From UMGS1590 sp963558655 (GTDB lineage: Bacteria > Bacillota > Peptococcia > Peptococcales > Peptococcaceae): DNA of 64,000 bases. The notes under the pieces were generated by a model. That model saw nothing but the letters and a program-made list of their open reading frames with translations, made no database searches and was not told the DNA's origin. A program made the translations under genes and the position numbers. Of the stretch, positions 25,477-34,573 are shown piece by piece; positions within the stretch are counted from its first letter, which is position 1, and every line of letters begins with the position of its first letter. The DNA lies in contig CAUWHJ010000003.1 of NCBI GenBank assembly GCA_963558655.1, positions 103,008 to 167,007 on the forward strand. The letters run 5' to 3'.

Positions 25477-27862
25477 ATAGTTCGTTAATGATTTCATTGA
25501 TAGCCATATTTCGCATACGCTTGGCAGGCATGATAACCGCCGCAACAACAGCGATAACAACACACACAATAATAATGAAAAGCGCAGTATATGGTATGTC
25601 CCAAGTATAATATGGAAAATGCGCTGTAATCAACTTATCATAGAGTTCTTTATGAAGTGGCATCCCCAAGACGATACCAACGATACAACCTGTGACAGCA
25701 TAAGTGGCTGCTTCAGCAGCGATCATTTGTGTAAGCTGACGCCCATCCATGCCCACCGCACGCATAGCTCCATACTGCTTTGTACGAGCAGTAACGCTCA
25801 TGGAAATGCTATTAACAATATTGAATATCGTAATCAAAGCGATGATTATAAGGAATCCATAGATAAATAAGCTGAAGGCCCAGAAAGTGGCACGATCCCC
25901 TTCATCGCGACGATCGACAAATTTATAAAACCCATCAACCCGCTCTTGAATAGCTGCAACTTCTTCATCCGTGGCATCATCGTCCAGTTGCACATCAATA
26001 ATGCCCAACTTATTTTGATCGGTAAGCGTCTCAAAAGTTTCTTCCGAACAAATCAGATCGATGCTGCCTTCTGTGCTCCCACTGCTCGTAAAAGGGCTAT
26101 ATTTAAGCATACCAACGACTGTTACAGTATGGTCACCAATCGTCACGGTATCCCCAGGTTCGAGCGGACATGACACATCCCAAATTGCTAAAACACCACT
26201 CTGATCACCATAAACCTTTGATAGATCACTATTATCACGCAACATATCATCTTCCGGCAACCAATCCAATTGTAAATTTTCATAAGAAATCAAATCAACG
26301 ACATCTTGCTCTGCAGGGACACTAAATGTCGCCGCAACATCAAGAGCAGAAGCACGACCATAAGCATGTGCCACTCCAGGCATATCATTTAGCTCATCAA
26401 CCAACGCATGATCAATACTATTTGACCAATCTTTGCTTTGTATACTGAGATCCGGCGCAGCGACTGAATATGGTAGCAAACAACTCAAAAGCTGCACAAA
26501 CACCGAAAAGCACAAAAAAAGTATGATACTGAGCGCAAAAGAACCACTCATGAGAAGCAAATTCTTCCTCGCTTCAGTCGCATGAACGATACCAAGACTT
26601 GGTGCAATATGCGTTAAACAACCGTAAATATGATGCAGCTTTCGCTTTCTCGTCAACACATTGCCAGAAACAGCTGCCATTGGTGAAACCCGAGATGCTC
26701 GGCGCGCCGGAGATTGTGCAGCAATGAGTACTGTAAGCACCCCAAGCACGACACCACTTACAATGCCAACGATGCTGATGCCAAAAATTGGCCACTCAGA
26801 AAATTCTCCGCCAACCCAATAATGCAGTATCGCGCCTAATCCCCATGATACAAGTACACCTAAAACGACACCGATCGGAACAGCCGTCTTACACCAATTC
26901 AACGCCTCTAATTGCACAAAACGTACTACCTGCTGCCGACTCATCCCAATACAACGCATCATGCCAAAAAACTGTGTGCGTTGAGCAATCGTGCTATTCA
27001 AACTACCAGAAATCATTAACACGCCCGCCAAAAGAATCAATAGAAAAAGAACGGCGATAAGCGGATAAATATTACGAACCAACGGATTATCACTAAGGCC
27101 AGCCAGCCCCATTAAAATAAAGTTTTGTGTAACCGCCCCATCGTCAAGATCACAAGACTTTTTAATCTCCTCAATTCCTTGACTAATGTTTGCGTGTTCT
27201 GCAAATTGTACGTAATAAGTTGCATCACCATGGTCACTATTGGCAGAAAGGACATCGTGTAGCGTTGCAATATTCAAAAACATACCAATTTGATCATCAT
27301 CCACTAATAAGGCCGACGTTTCACCGCCACCATTATTAGTGGCATAGCGACTATCATTGCTACGAAAACCTGTAATAGTAAAATTATAGCATCCCGCCGG
27401 TGTTTCCAGGGTAATACGATCACCAACATCAACATTCAAAAGTTTGCGCGCATTCGGTGTAAGAATAACAGAATCCTTTTCTTTAACACTAGACGTATCA
27501 TCGAAATAATACATGATATCTTTTAAAAAAGGCTCCTCTATACCACAAAGAACCGTTTGCCGACCATCAATCAAATAGCTACGACTTTGGTCTAAATTGA
27601 CAGTTTCATACCACGATGACGCCGCCACATCGTCTCGCATCGCAATATCTTTAGCATCATCTGTGCTGAGACCTGACAGTTGAATTTGCCAATCGCCATG
27701 TGTTTCTTTAGCATGCATGGTTTCACAACGAATCCCCATATCTGCCATACTGAAAATGGCAGTCACCAAAAAAACAGCAAAAATAATACAGAGTAACGTC
27801 ATACGATTCTGTCTACGATGCACTTTTGCCGAAATCGGTATCAGACTGAGATAACTTCTCAT
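25475..27862 (-). CDS. FtsX-type ABC transporter permease (large, two FtsX modules)
   Basis: About 795 residues from ATG at 27862, eight bases after GGGAGG. One membrane helix near the N-terminus is followed by a large extracytoplasmic domain. The first FtsX module begins PLIAVLFLLILLAGVLMISGS. A further helix opens a second extracytoplasmic domain, and the C-terminal FtsX module holds ALITIFNIVNSISMSVTARTK. This architecture belongs to permeases that work with LolD/MacB-like ATPases in mechanotransmission, peptide defence or lipoprotein handling. With the adjacent kinase and regulator it resembles antimicrobial-peptide sensing and detoxification modules; that is inference. Confidence 0.85.
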   Translation of the reverse strand: MRSYLSLIPISAKVHRRQNRMTLLCIIFAVFLVTAIFSMADMGIRCETMHAKETHGDWQIQLSGLSTDDAKDIAMRDDVAASSWYETVNLDQSRSYLIDGRQTVLCGIEEPFLKDIMYYFDDTSSVKEKDSVILTPNARKLLNVDVGDRITLETPAGCYNFTITGFRSNDSRYATNNGGGETSALLVDDDQIGMFLNIATLHDVLSANSDHGDATYYVQFAEHANISQGIEEIKKSCDLDDGAVTQNFILMGLAGLSDNPLVRNIYPLIAVLFLLILLAGVLMISGSLNSTIAQRTQFFGMMRCIGMSRQQVVRFVQLEALNWCKTAVPIGVVLGVLVSWGLGAILHYWVGGEFSEWPIFGISIVGIVSGVVLGVLTVLIAAQSPARRASRVSPMAAVSGNVLTRKRKLHHIYGCLTHIAPSLGIVHATEARKNLLLMSGSFALSIILFLCFSVFVQLLSCLLPYSVAAPDLSIQSKDWSNSIDHALVDELNDMPGVAHAYGRASALDVAATFSVPAEQDVVDLISYENLQLDWLPEDDMLRDNSDLSKVYGDQSGVLAIWDVSCPLEPGDTVTIGDHTVTVVGMLKYSPFTSSGSTEGSIDLICSEETFETLTDQNKLGIIDVQLDDDATDEEVAAIQERVDGFYKFVDRRDEGDRATFWAFSLFIYGFLIIIALITIFNIVNSISMSVTARTKQYGAMRAVGMDGRQLTQMIAAEAATYAVTGCIVGIVLGMPLHKELYDKLITAHFPYYTWDIPYTALFIIIVCVVIAVVAAVIMPAKRMRNMAINEIINEL

Positions 27863-28542
27863 TCCCGACACCTCCCGAAATCGGTTAAAACACCGTCAGA
27901 AACTTGCAAAATTCGATCTGCCGTTTGGGCAATGCTTTTACTATGAGTGATCAGCAAAATGGTTTGTTCGTATTTGCGTGAGGCCTCTTTCAAAAGAGCG
28001 ATCACTTCACTCGTATTTTGTGTATCTAAGTTACCGGTAGGCTCATCAGCCAAAATGAGCACCGGACGTGTAATCAAAGCCCGGCCAATAGCAACACGTT
28101 GCTGTTGACCGCCGGAAAGTTGACTCGGCAAATGGTGCCGACGCGCCTTAAGCCCCAATACCGAAAGCAATTCTTCAAGATAAACTTTATCTGGTTTCTG
28201 ATAATCCAACAGTAACGGAAAAATGATATTTTGCTCCACGGTTAATTCTGGAATCAGATTAAAACTTTGAAAAATAAAACCAATATGCCGACGACGAAAG
28301 ATGGTTAAATTTCGTTCCTTCATACTAAAGATGTCTTTACCATCAATAAACACTTTGCCTGATGTTGGCGTATCCATAGCGCCAATCATATTCAAGAGTG
28401 TACTTTTACCCGAACCAGATTCGCCAACCACTGCAACAAATTCACCCTTCGGTACCGAAAAACTAACATTCCGCAAAGCATGAACAGCAGCTTCCCCTTC
28501 ACCATAAGTCTTAGAAATATGTTCTACTTCTAAAAGGTTCAT
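27859..28542 (-). CDS. ABC transporter ATP-binding protein (LolD/MacB-like)
   Basis: ATPase partner of the FtsX-type permease, 227 residues. Walker A is GESGSGKST, the signature LSGGQQQRVAIGRAL and Walker B LILADEPTGNLD, followed by the His of LLITHS. The LSGGQQQRVAIGRAL and EPTGNLD sequences are characteristic of this subfamily. Its stop overlaps the permease ATG (ATGA), so the two are translationally coupled. Confidence 0.92.
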   Translation of the reverse strand: MNLLEVEHISKTYGEGEAAVHALRNVSFSVPKGEFVAVVGESGSGKSTLLNMIGAMDTPTSGKVFIDGKDIFSMKERNLTIFRRRHIGFIFQSFNLIPELTVEQNIIFPLLLDYQKPDKVYLEELLSVLGLKARRHHLPSQLSGGQQQRVAIGRALITRPVLILADEPTGNLDTQNTSEVIALLKEASRKYEQTILLITHSKSIAQTADRILQVSDGVLTDFGRCRE

Positions 28543-28615
28543 AAGAATTCACACCTCTTTCTGTATTGTTACTGAAAGAGTATCACACCAACCTTACCAG
28601 CAAACGACAGACACC

Positions 28616-29656
28616 TTACAAAATTGTAGGAATTAAAAAATTGATGGTAAACGTTGTCCCTTTCTCTGGATAGCTATCTACTTCAATTGTACCACTATGC
28701 GCTTCAATAATTGCCTTCGCCAAAGGTAAACCCAATCCAACGCCTTGGGTATCTGACGAAAAACGGCTACGGTAAAAGCGTTTGAATATGTGTGGCAAAT
28801 CTTCAGGGTGAATCCCACTTCCGTTGTCACGTACCACAATCTGTATGATCTGAGCAAACTGACGCCACGTAACAGAAACACTGCATCCTGCCTGCGTATG
28901 GTCAAAGGCATTTTTTATAATATTCGTTAATGCCTCCAAAATCCAAGTATGATCACACCATAAAATAATATCTGACGCTCCATTAAAAGATAATTTTTTC
29001 CCTTCTGTTTCTGCCTGATAAGAAAATCGATGTTTCAGAGTATTCATCAGCGCAGAAACATCTTCATATTTCTTTTCAAACACAAGCGTTCCTGCATCTA
29101 ATTTACTAATCGTGAGAAGATTTTTTACTAGATGTTCAATACGATCCAACTCCTGTTCTGATAATGCAGAAAATGTACGAAGTGTTTCCAAATCGTTCGC
29201 TGGATCTTGCATGATGCCATTATAGATATTAAGCGTCGCTAACGGCGTTTTGAGTTGATGAGAGATATCCGAAAGAGTATCTTTCATTAACCGCTTGCTC
29301 TTCCCTTCATTTTCTGCATGGGCATTCAAGATGGCTGCCAAACCATTGATCTCATGAAAAAGACGATAGAACTCACCTTCTTCATCACACGCAATACGTA
29401 CATCCGTATTACCCGATAGAAACGCTTTAATCTGAGTGATAGCAGATTCTATAAGAGCATCTTGCCGATAAAAAAATCTAACCAACACACCAACAATGAT
29501 AAACATCATGCAAAAAGCGCACACAATAATCGAACTACCAGCTTGTTCCCCCAATGCATAAACAAATCCAAGTGCTAAAACCGTGAAAGTAAAAATGACC
29601 AGCAGCACTGTTGCAAAAAGCCTTTTAACCCTATTATCTGCTAATATTCTTATCAT
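28616..29656 (-). CDS. sensor histidine kinase with short extracytoplasmic loop
   Basis: Membrane kinase of 346 residues. Two helices (about residues 14-33 and 41-63) are joined by only a few residues, so there is almost no external sensor domain. A linker follows, then the H-box SDISHQLKTPL with His133, an N-box EALTNIIKNAFDH and G-boxes DNGSGI and GVGLGLPLAKAI. Kinases of this layout often sense through an associated ABC permease, as in Bce-type systems. ATG at 29656 overlaps the regulator stop (ATGA). Confidence 0.88.
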   Translation of the reverse strand: MIRILADNRVKRLFATVLLVIFTFTVLALGFVYALGEQAGSSIIVCAFCMMFIIVGVLVRFFYRQDALIESAITQIKAFLSGNTDVRIACDEEGEFYRLFHEINGLAAILNAHAENEGKSKRLMKDTLSDISHQLKTPLATLNIYNGIMQDPANDLETLRTFSALSEQELDRIEHLVKNLLTISKLDAGTLVFEKKYEDVSALMNTLKHRFSYQAETEGKKLSFNGASDIILWCDHTWILEALTNIIKNAFDHTQAGCSVSVTWRQFAQIIQIVVRDNGSGIHPEDLPHIFKRFYRSRFSSDTQGVGLGLPLAKAIIEAHSGTIEVDSYPEKGTTFTINFLIPTIL

Positions 29657-30348
29657 GGCATACACTCCCGAACATTCCACTTATACCCTATCCCCCGCAC
29701 GGTCACTATTTTCTGCGGAACGCTGGGATTATCCTCAATTTTTGTCCTTAACCGGCGAATATATACCGTCAAACTACTGTTATCAATATAGCGTTCATTA
29801 CAATCCCAGAGTTTACTAAGAATTTGCTCCGAAGAAAGCACAATGTCCGGATTTTCCATAAACAAACAAAGCAATTTATATTCGCTGGCTGTCAATTCGA
29901 GTGTATCATTATTTTTCTGCACTTCATGCTTTAGCAGATTTACTGTAATACCACATGAACACAGTACCATCTCCGATTGGTTATATTCAGAACTTCGACG
30001 CAAAAGTGCATGAACCCTTGAAAGAAACACAGCCAATTTAAACGGCTTAGTGATATAATCATCGCCACCCATCTCCAAGCCCATGATAATGTCTGTCTCC
30101 TCATCAGCCGCTGTCAAAAACATAATCGGCACCTTTGAAGACTGACGAATCTGTTCGCACAAAGCATATCCTGTGCCATCTGGTAAAGAAACATCAAGAA
30201 TAACAAGATCATACGTACCATCCTGCCACATCTTTTCAGCTTCTAAATAAGTACGCGCGCAGGACACCTCATAATCTTGTTTTTTCAGTGCAAAGACCAG
30301 TCCCTTCATGAGATTGAAGTCGTCCTCAACAAATAAGATTCGTTTCAC
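29653..30348 (-). CDS. OmpR/PhoB-family response regulator
   Basis: Two-domain regulator of 231 residues. The receiver has the acidic pair EDD at residues 8-10, the phosphoacceptor Asp52 in VILDVSLPDGTG and the conserved Lys in YITKPF. The C-terminal winged helix contains LTASEYKLLCLF and TVYIRRLRTKIED. It starts with GTG. Probably activates the downstream ABC transporter genes. Confidence 0.92.
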   Translation of the reverse strand: MKRILFVEDDFNLMKGLVFALKKQDYEVSCARTYLEAEKMWQDGTYDLVILDVSLPDGTGYALCEQIRQSSKVPIMFLTAADEETDIIMGLEMGGDDYITKPFKLAVFLSRVHALLRRSSEYNQSEMVLCSCGITVNLLKHEVQKNNDTLELTASEYKLLCLFMENPDIVLSSEQILSKLWDCNERYIDNSSLTVYIRRLRTKIEDNPSVPQKIVTVRGIGYKWNVRECMP

Positions 30349-30386
30349 AGTCCTCTACCTCCCAATGGTTGCTTGTGAATACTTTC

Positions 30387-30415
30387 ATTATAGTTCTCCA
30401 CTCAAAAGAGCACAA
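30387..30415 (-). promoter_or_regulatory. promoter of the two-component/ABC transporter operon
   Basis: On the minus strand TTGTGC, 17 bases, TATAAT, about 40 bases before the response-regulator start. The -10 is perfect and the -35 matches at four of six positions. Confidence 0.6.
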
Positions 30416-30439
30416 GGTACGCTCAACACTCACCTATAT

Positions 30440-30480
30440 AAAAAATGACCACATCGCATTTTAGTACGATGTGGTCATTG
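30440..30480 (-). terminator. terminator of the ligA-gat-deoC operon
   Basis: AATGACCACATCG and its complement CGATGTGGTCATT enclose a 10-base loop, with an A-tract at 30440-30445 that becomes U-rich on the minus-strand transcript. It sits directly after the YdbC-like gene. Confidence 0.85.
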
Positions 30481-30483
30481 TAT

Positions 30484-30705
30484 TTATAAAACAATCGCAG
30501 CCAACGCTTCCTTGAGTTTGGCCATTTCCTCGTCAGAAAGCGTCACACCTTTACCCATACGGCTATGATCCGGCGCCCATTCACGAATATCATATTTCGC
30601 TGGACGATCATTCCAACTGACAAGGTTGAGTTCTTTGCTCCAGCCACGGCTGGAAGTAGAAAGAACAGCCAGATGTTCGGTGATTTCGTATTTAATATCA
30701 GACAT
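30484..30705 (-). CDS. YdbC/PC4-like nucleic-acid-binding protein
   Basis: A 73-residue protein with ELNLVSWNDRPAKYDIREW and MGKGVTLSDEEM, the pattern of the bacterial YdbC group within the PC4 transcriptional coactivator family. These small proteins bind single-stranded nucleic acid through a beta sheet. TGGAGG precedes the ATG, 12 bases after deoC, so it is the last gene of the ligA-gat operon. Biological role in bacteria is poorly defined. Confidence 0.8.
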   Translation of the reverse strand: MSDIKYEITEHLAVLSTSSRGWSKELNLVSWNDRPAKYDIREWAPDHSRMGKGVTLSDEEMAKLKEALAAIVL

Positions 30706-30717
30706 TATTTTCCTCCA

Positions 30718-31383
30718 TTATTGTTCAGCTTCCAAGCAAACTGCCAGCAACTTGCTAGCTCCAATGCGACTGGCGCCAAGTGCAAGGTAGGTTTGGGCCT
30801 CTTCTAATGTACGAATACCGCCAGATACTTTCAAACGAATATCCTCACGCTTATGCGCCATGATGAGTTCAGCCGCATGAACAGTGGCACCTGGATAATT
30901 GAAGCCAGTGCTGGTTTTATAGAAATCAATTGGCAGCTGATTCAGCACATCGATCGTAGCAACAATTTCTTCATCAGTTAAAGCACCCGTCTCAAGGATC
31001 ACTTTAAGAATCCCATCGTCAGGTCGCTCTTTTAACACCATTTGCACATCGTGGTAAACGTATCCAAATTCACCAGCCTTGATGCGACCAAGTGGTACCA
31101 CCATGTCTACTTCTTTTGCACCATGACTAAACGCATAAGCCGCTGAAGCCGCTTTAATCTCAGCAGATTCATAGCCATTCGGAAACCCAACAACGGTACA
31201 GATCGGTACGCCACCAGGAAAATGTTTCACTAGGGTTTCTACATAACAAGGCTGCACGCAGAGTGAGGCAATTCCTGTACCTTGTGCCGCTTCCGCAAAA
31301 GCGAGAATGTCGCGCTCTGTCGTCTGCGGAGCAAGATTGGTATGGTCAATGGCGGCAATAACTTTGCTAATGTCTGCCCCCAT
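30718..31383 (-). CDS. deoC: deoxyribose-phosphate aldolase
   Basis: Cleaves 2-deoxyribose 5-phosphate to acetaldehyde and glyceraldehyde 3-phosphate. The 221-residue TIM barrel has AAIDHTNLAP at the start, VCTVVGFPNG-like sequence, EVDMVVPLG, the Schiff-base lysine in DFYKTSTGF and the second lysine in RLKVSGGIRT. ATG at 31383 shares one base with the gatB stop (TGATG), with GGAG eight bases before it. Its link to the tRNA amidotransferase genes is positional only. Confidence 0.94.
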   Translation of the reverse strand: MGADISKVIAAIDHTNLAPQTTERDILAFAEAAQGTGIASLCVQPCYVETLVKHFPGGVPICTVVGFPNGYESAEIKAASAAYAFSHGAKEVDMVVPLGRIKAGEFGYVYHDVQMVLKERPDDGILKVILETGALTDEEIVATIDVLNQLPIDFYKTSTGFNYPGATVHAAELIMAHKREDIRLKVSGGIRTLEEAQTYLALGASRIGASKLLAVCLEAEQ

Positions 31384-32825
31384 CACATTTTCTCCAAAAG
31401 GTCAACAATCATCTGGTTGACAACACCAGGATTTGCCTGGCCTTTTGTTGCTTTCATCACCTGGCCAACAAAGAAACCAAGCGCTTTCTTCTTACCAGCT
31501 TTGTAGTCAGCAACAGACTTAGGGTTATTGTCAATGATTTCCTGAATCATTGGCGCCAGAGAGTCGGTGTCAGAAATCTGCTGCAAACCTTCTTCTTTGA
31601 TGATTTCCGCAGGATCACGATTTTCATCAAAGGCTTTCATGAAAACGTCTTTTGCCATTTTGCCGGAAATATCTCCGCTCTTGATAAGCTTCAGCAAACC
31701 TGTTAACCGTTCCGCAGTAAAACCGCTTTCAGCTAAGCTCTTACCGCTGGCATTGAGTTTTGCCATAATATCGCCAACCAGCCAGTTGACAATCATCTGT
31801 GGTTCATCGAAAAGCGCTTTGGCTTCGTCGTAGAAATCAGCGAGTGCAATATCTTGAGTAATAATAGCAGCTTCTTTTGCACCAATACCATCTGCTAAAA
31901 GGCGCGCACGGCGCGCACGAGGCAATTCTGGCAAGCTGTCTTTCATGCCTTGAATCCATTCATCGGCGAGAACGATTGGCGGCAAATCCGGTTCTGGGAA
32001 ATAGCGGTATTCATCGGCTTCTTCTTTGCTGCGTAACGAGAAGGTCATGCCCTGTGCATCATCCCAGGTACGCGTTTCAAGTTTAACTTTTTCACCGTCC
32101 TCGAGGAGTTCGGTTTGACGTTCAATTTCATATTCAATAGCACGTTCCACTGCACGGAAAGAGTTGAGGTTTTTAATTTCCGCACGGGTACCGAACTTTT
32201 CTTCGCCTACAGGACGCAATGAAATATTCACATCACAACGCAAGGAACCTTCTTCCATTTTTGCATCAGAAACACCAGTGTAGACAATGATGGCACGCAA
32301 TTCTTCAAGATAAGCACGTGCATCAGCAGCACTACGCATATCTGGCTCGCTGACAATTTCAATCAGCGGCACACCGGCACGGTTATAGTCGGCCAATGAT
32401 GAATTAGACGTGGTGATTGTGGCACCTTGATGCACCAACTTGCCAGCATCTTCTTCCATATGAATACGTGTAAGCCCGATTTTCTTATCTTCACCATCAA
32501 CGGTGATTTCAATATAACCATGTTCCGCAATCGGCAAATCATATTGAGAAATCTGATAAGCCTTTGTCAAGTCTGGATAAAAATAGTTCTTACGGTCGAA
32601 CTTGCTGAACTTGGCAATGGTACAGTTTGTAGCCAAGCCAGCCTTAACAGCATATTCCAACACTTTCTTATTCAACACTGGCAACGTGCCTGGAAGCCCC
32701 AAACAAACAGGGCAAACATGACTGTTTGGCGCGCCACCAAATGCCGTGGTGCAGTTACAGAAAATTTTCGTATCGGTTTTTAATTCAACATGGACTTCAA
32801 GCCCAATGACTGGTTCGTATCTCAT
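31383..32825 (-). CDS. gatB: Asp-tRNA(Asn)/Glu-tRNA(Gln) amidotransferase subunit B
   Basis: tRNA-binding and kinase subunit of GatCAB, which amidates misacylated Asp-tRNA(Asn) or Glu-tRNA(Gln). The 480-residue protein starts MRYEPVIGLEVHVELKT, has zinc-site cysteines in FCNCTTAFG and VCPVCLGLPG, and ends with the helical GatB/YqeY domain (DFYDEAKALF onwards). Length is typical. GGGAGG precedes the ATG. It lies between gatA and deoC. Confidence 0.97.
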   Translation of the reverse strand: MRYEPVIGLEVHVELKTDTKIFCNCTTAFGGAPNSHVCPVCLGLPGTLPVLNKKVLEYAVKAGLATNCTIAKFSKFDRKNYFYPDLTKAYQISQYDLPIAEHGYIEITVDGEDKKIGLTRIHMEEDAGKLVHQGATITTSNSSLADYNRAGVPLIEIVSEPDMRSAADARAYLEELRAIIVYTGVSDAKMEEGSLRCDVNISLRPVGEEKFGTRAEIKNLNSFRAVERAIEYEIERQTELLEDGEKVKLETRTWDDAQGMTFSLRSKEEADEYRYFPEPDLPPIVLADEWIQGMKDSLPELPRARRARLLADGIGAKEAAIITQDIALADFYDEAKALFDEPQMIVNWLVGDIMAKLNASGKSLAESGFTAERLTGLLKLIKSGDISGKMAKDVFMKAFDENRDPAEIIKEEGLQQISDTDSLAPMIQEIIDNNPKSVADYKAGKKKALGFFVGQVMKATKGQANPGVVNQMIVDLLEKM

Positions 32826-32848
32826 TATTTTGCCTCCCGTATGCCTTC

Positions 32849-34273
32849 TTAGTTTTTCGCGCTCTGTTCAACGACTTCTGCAATTTGCAGCAAGAAGGCT
32901 TCATCAAATGCCTTCCCGATAAATTGAATGCCAATCGGCATACCATTTTCATCTTTACCATAAGGCACAGAAATAGCAGGCAAACCTGCAAGATTGGAGG
33001 TAACAGTGCAAATATCCTGCTTATACGTGGTAACAGCATCATATTCTACGCCAATTTTTGGTGCAGTCACAACAGATGCAGGTGTCAGCAGGCAATCATA
33101 GGTTTCAAAAACGCGTTTGAAATCATCCTGAATGAGATGACGCACTTTCAATGCTTTGAGATAATAAGCATCATAATACCCCGCACTAAGTGCATAAGTA
33201 CCAAGCATAATACGACGCTTTACTTCATCGCCAAAGCCTTCTTTACGAGTTTGCTTAAACATGGAAATCATATCGTCAGCCTGTTCGCGTAAACCATAGC
33301 GCACACCATCATAGCGCGCAAGATTAGAGCTGGCTTCAGCTGGAGCGATAAGGTAATACGCTGGAATAGCATAGTTAGTTGTTGGCAGACTGCACGCTTC
33401 GCAAACGGCACCCTTTTCTTCAAGCATCGCACGAACCTTGGCGATTTGTTCTTTAATGGCTGGTGCTACTCCATCACCGAGGTATTCGGCTGGAATACCA
33501 ACTTTGACACCTTTGATGTCCTTACCAATCAAACGCGTGTAATCTTCATGCGCCACATTCGCTGAGGTAGAATCACGATGGTCATAGCCAGCGATGACAT
33601 TCATTACCAAACCAGCATCGCGTACATCATTCACAAGCGGCCCAATCTGATCAAGCGAAGAAGCAAAGGCAATGAGTCCATAGCGGGAAACAGCACCATA
33701 AGTTGGCTTCAAGCCAACAATGCCACAGAAAGCAGCCGGCTGACGAATCGAACCACCGGTATCACTGCCAAGCGCATAAACTGCTTCGCCGGCAGCAACA
33801 GCAGCTGCGGAACCACCACTGGAACCACCAGGCACACAATCATGATTCACCGGATTCTTTGTTGCCCCAAAATAAGAAGTTTCCGTGGTTGAACCCATCG
33901 CAAATTCATCCATATTGGTTTTGCCAATTACCACGGCACCAGCGGCAGTTAATTTTTCTACAACAGCTGCATCATACTGAGGCACAAAGTTTTCGAGCAT
34001 ATGGCTGGCGCAAGTGGTGCGTAAACCTTCTGTGCAGATATTATCTTTAATAGCCATTGGAATCCCCTCAAGCATACCAATGGTTTCACCACGTGCAATC
34101 TTTTCATCAACGGCATCTGCCTGCGCCAAAGCAGCCTCTGCATTAACGGTGATATAGGCATTGATGTCGGCATCAATCGCTGCAAGATATGCTTCGGTCA
34201 ATGCGCGTGATGTGGTTTCCTTACGAACCAAACGTTCGTGCAATTCATGAATGGTCATACGATGTTCTGACAA
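32849..34273 (-). CDS. gatA: Asp-tRNA(Asn)/Glu-tRNA(Gln) amidotransferase subunit A
   Basis: Glutaminase subunit of GatCAB from the amidase signature family. The Lys-Ser-Ser centre is visible: the lysine in MAIKDNI, one serine in PGGSSGGSAAAVAAG and the nucleophile in GSDTGGSIRQPAAFCG. I place the start at TTG 34273, six bases after AAGGAGGGG, giving 474 residues. A GTG at 34294 lies upstream of that site and is unlikely. ATG at 34258 is the other option. Confidence 0.95.
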   Translation of the reverse strand: MSEHRMTIHELHERLVRKETTSRALTEAYLAAIDADINAYITVNAEAALAQADAVDEKIARGETIGMLEGIPMAIKDNICTEGLRTTCASHMLENFVPQYDAAVVEKLTAAGAVVIGKTNMDEFAMGSTTETSYFGATKNPVNHDCVPGGSSGGSAAAVAAGEAVYALGSDTGGSIRQPAAFCGIVGLKPTYGAVSRYGLIAFASSLDQIGPLVNDVRDAGLVMNVIAGYDHRDSTSANVAHEDYTRLIGKDIKGVKVGIPAEYLGDGVAPAIKEQIAKVRAMLEEKGAVCEACSLPTTNYAIPAYYLIAPAEASSNLARYDGVRYGLREQADDMISMFKQTRKEGFGDEVKRRIMLGTYALSAGYYDAYYLKALKVRHLIQDDFKRVFETYDCLLTPASVVTAPKIGVEYDAVTTYKQDICTVTSNLAGLPAISVPYGKDENGMPIGIQFIGKAFDEAFLLQIAEVVEQSAKN

Positions 34274-34290
34274 ATGAATCCCCTCCTTTT

Positions 34291-34572
34291 TCACACAATC
34301 TTCGGTACTTGGAACATATTTTCATGTTCTTCTGGTGCGTTAGCAAGCACTTTTTCCGCACCCATGCTTTCATGAACAACGTCTTCACGAAAAACGTTAT
34401 GAATATCCATAACATGGTTCAACGGCGTCACATTGCTGGTATCAATTTCATTCAAACTATCCATCATTTCTATGATAGAACCCAGTTGTTCGTACTGTTT
34501 TTCGAGTTCTTCTTCCGTAAATTCGAGTCGGCTCAAATGCGCGACACGTTCAACAGCTTCCTTCGTAAGCAT
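34291..34572 (-). CDS. gatC: Asp-tRNA(Asn)/Glu-tRNA(Gln) amidotransferase subunit C
   Basis: Small subunit that wraps around the GatA-GatB interface. The 93-residue protein has the family pattern VAHLSRLEFTEEELE, then PLNHVMDIHNVFREDVV. AAGGAG precedes ATG at 34572; an upstream in-frame start lies within ligA. It begins one base after the ligA stop and ends 17 bases before gatA. Confidence 0.95.
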   Translation of the reverse strand: MLTKEAVERVAHLSRLEFTEEELEKQYEQLGSIIEMMDSLNEIDTSNVTPLNHVMDIHNVFREDVVHESMGAEKVLANAPEEHENMFQVPKIV

Positions 34573-34573
34573 A

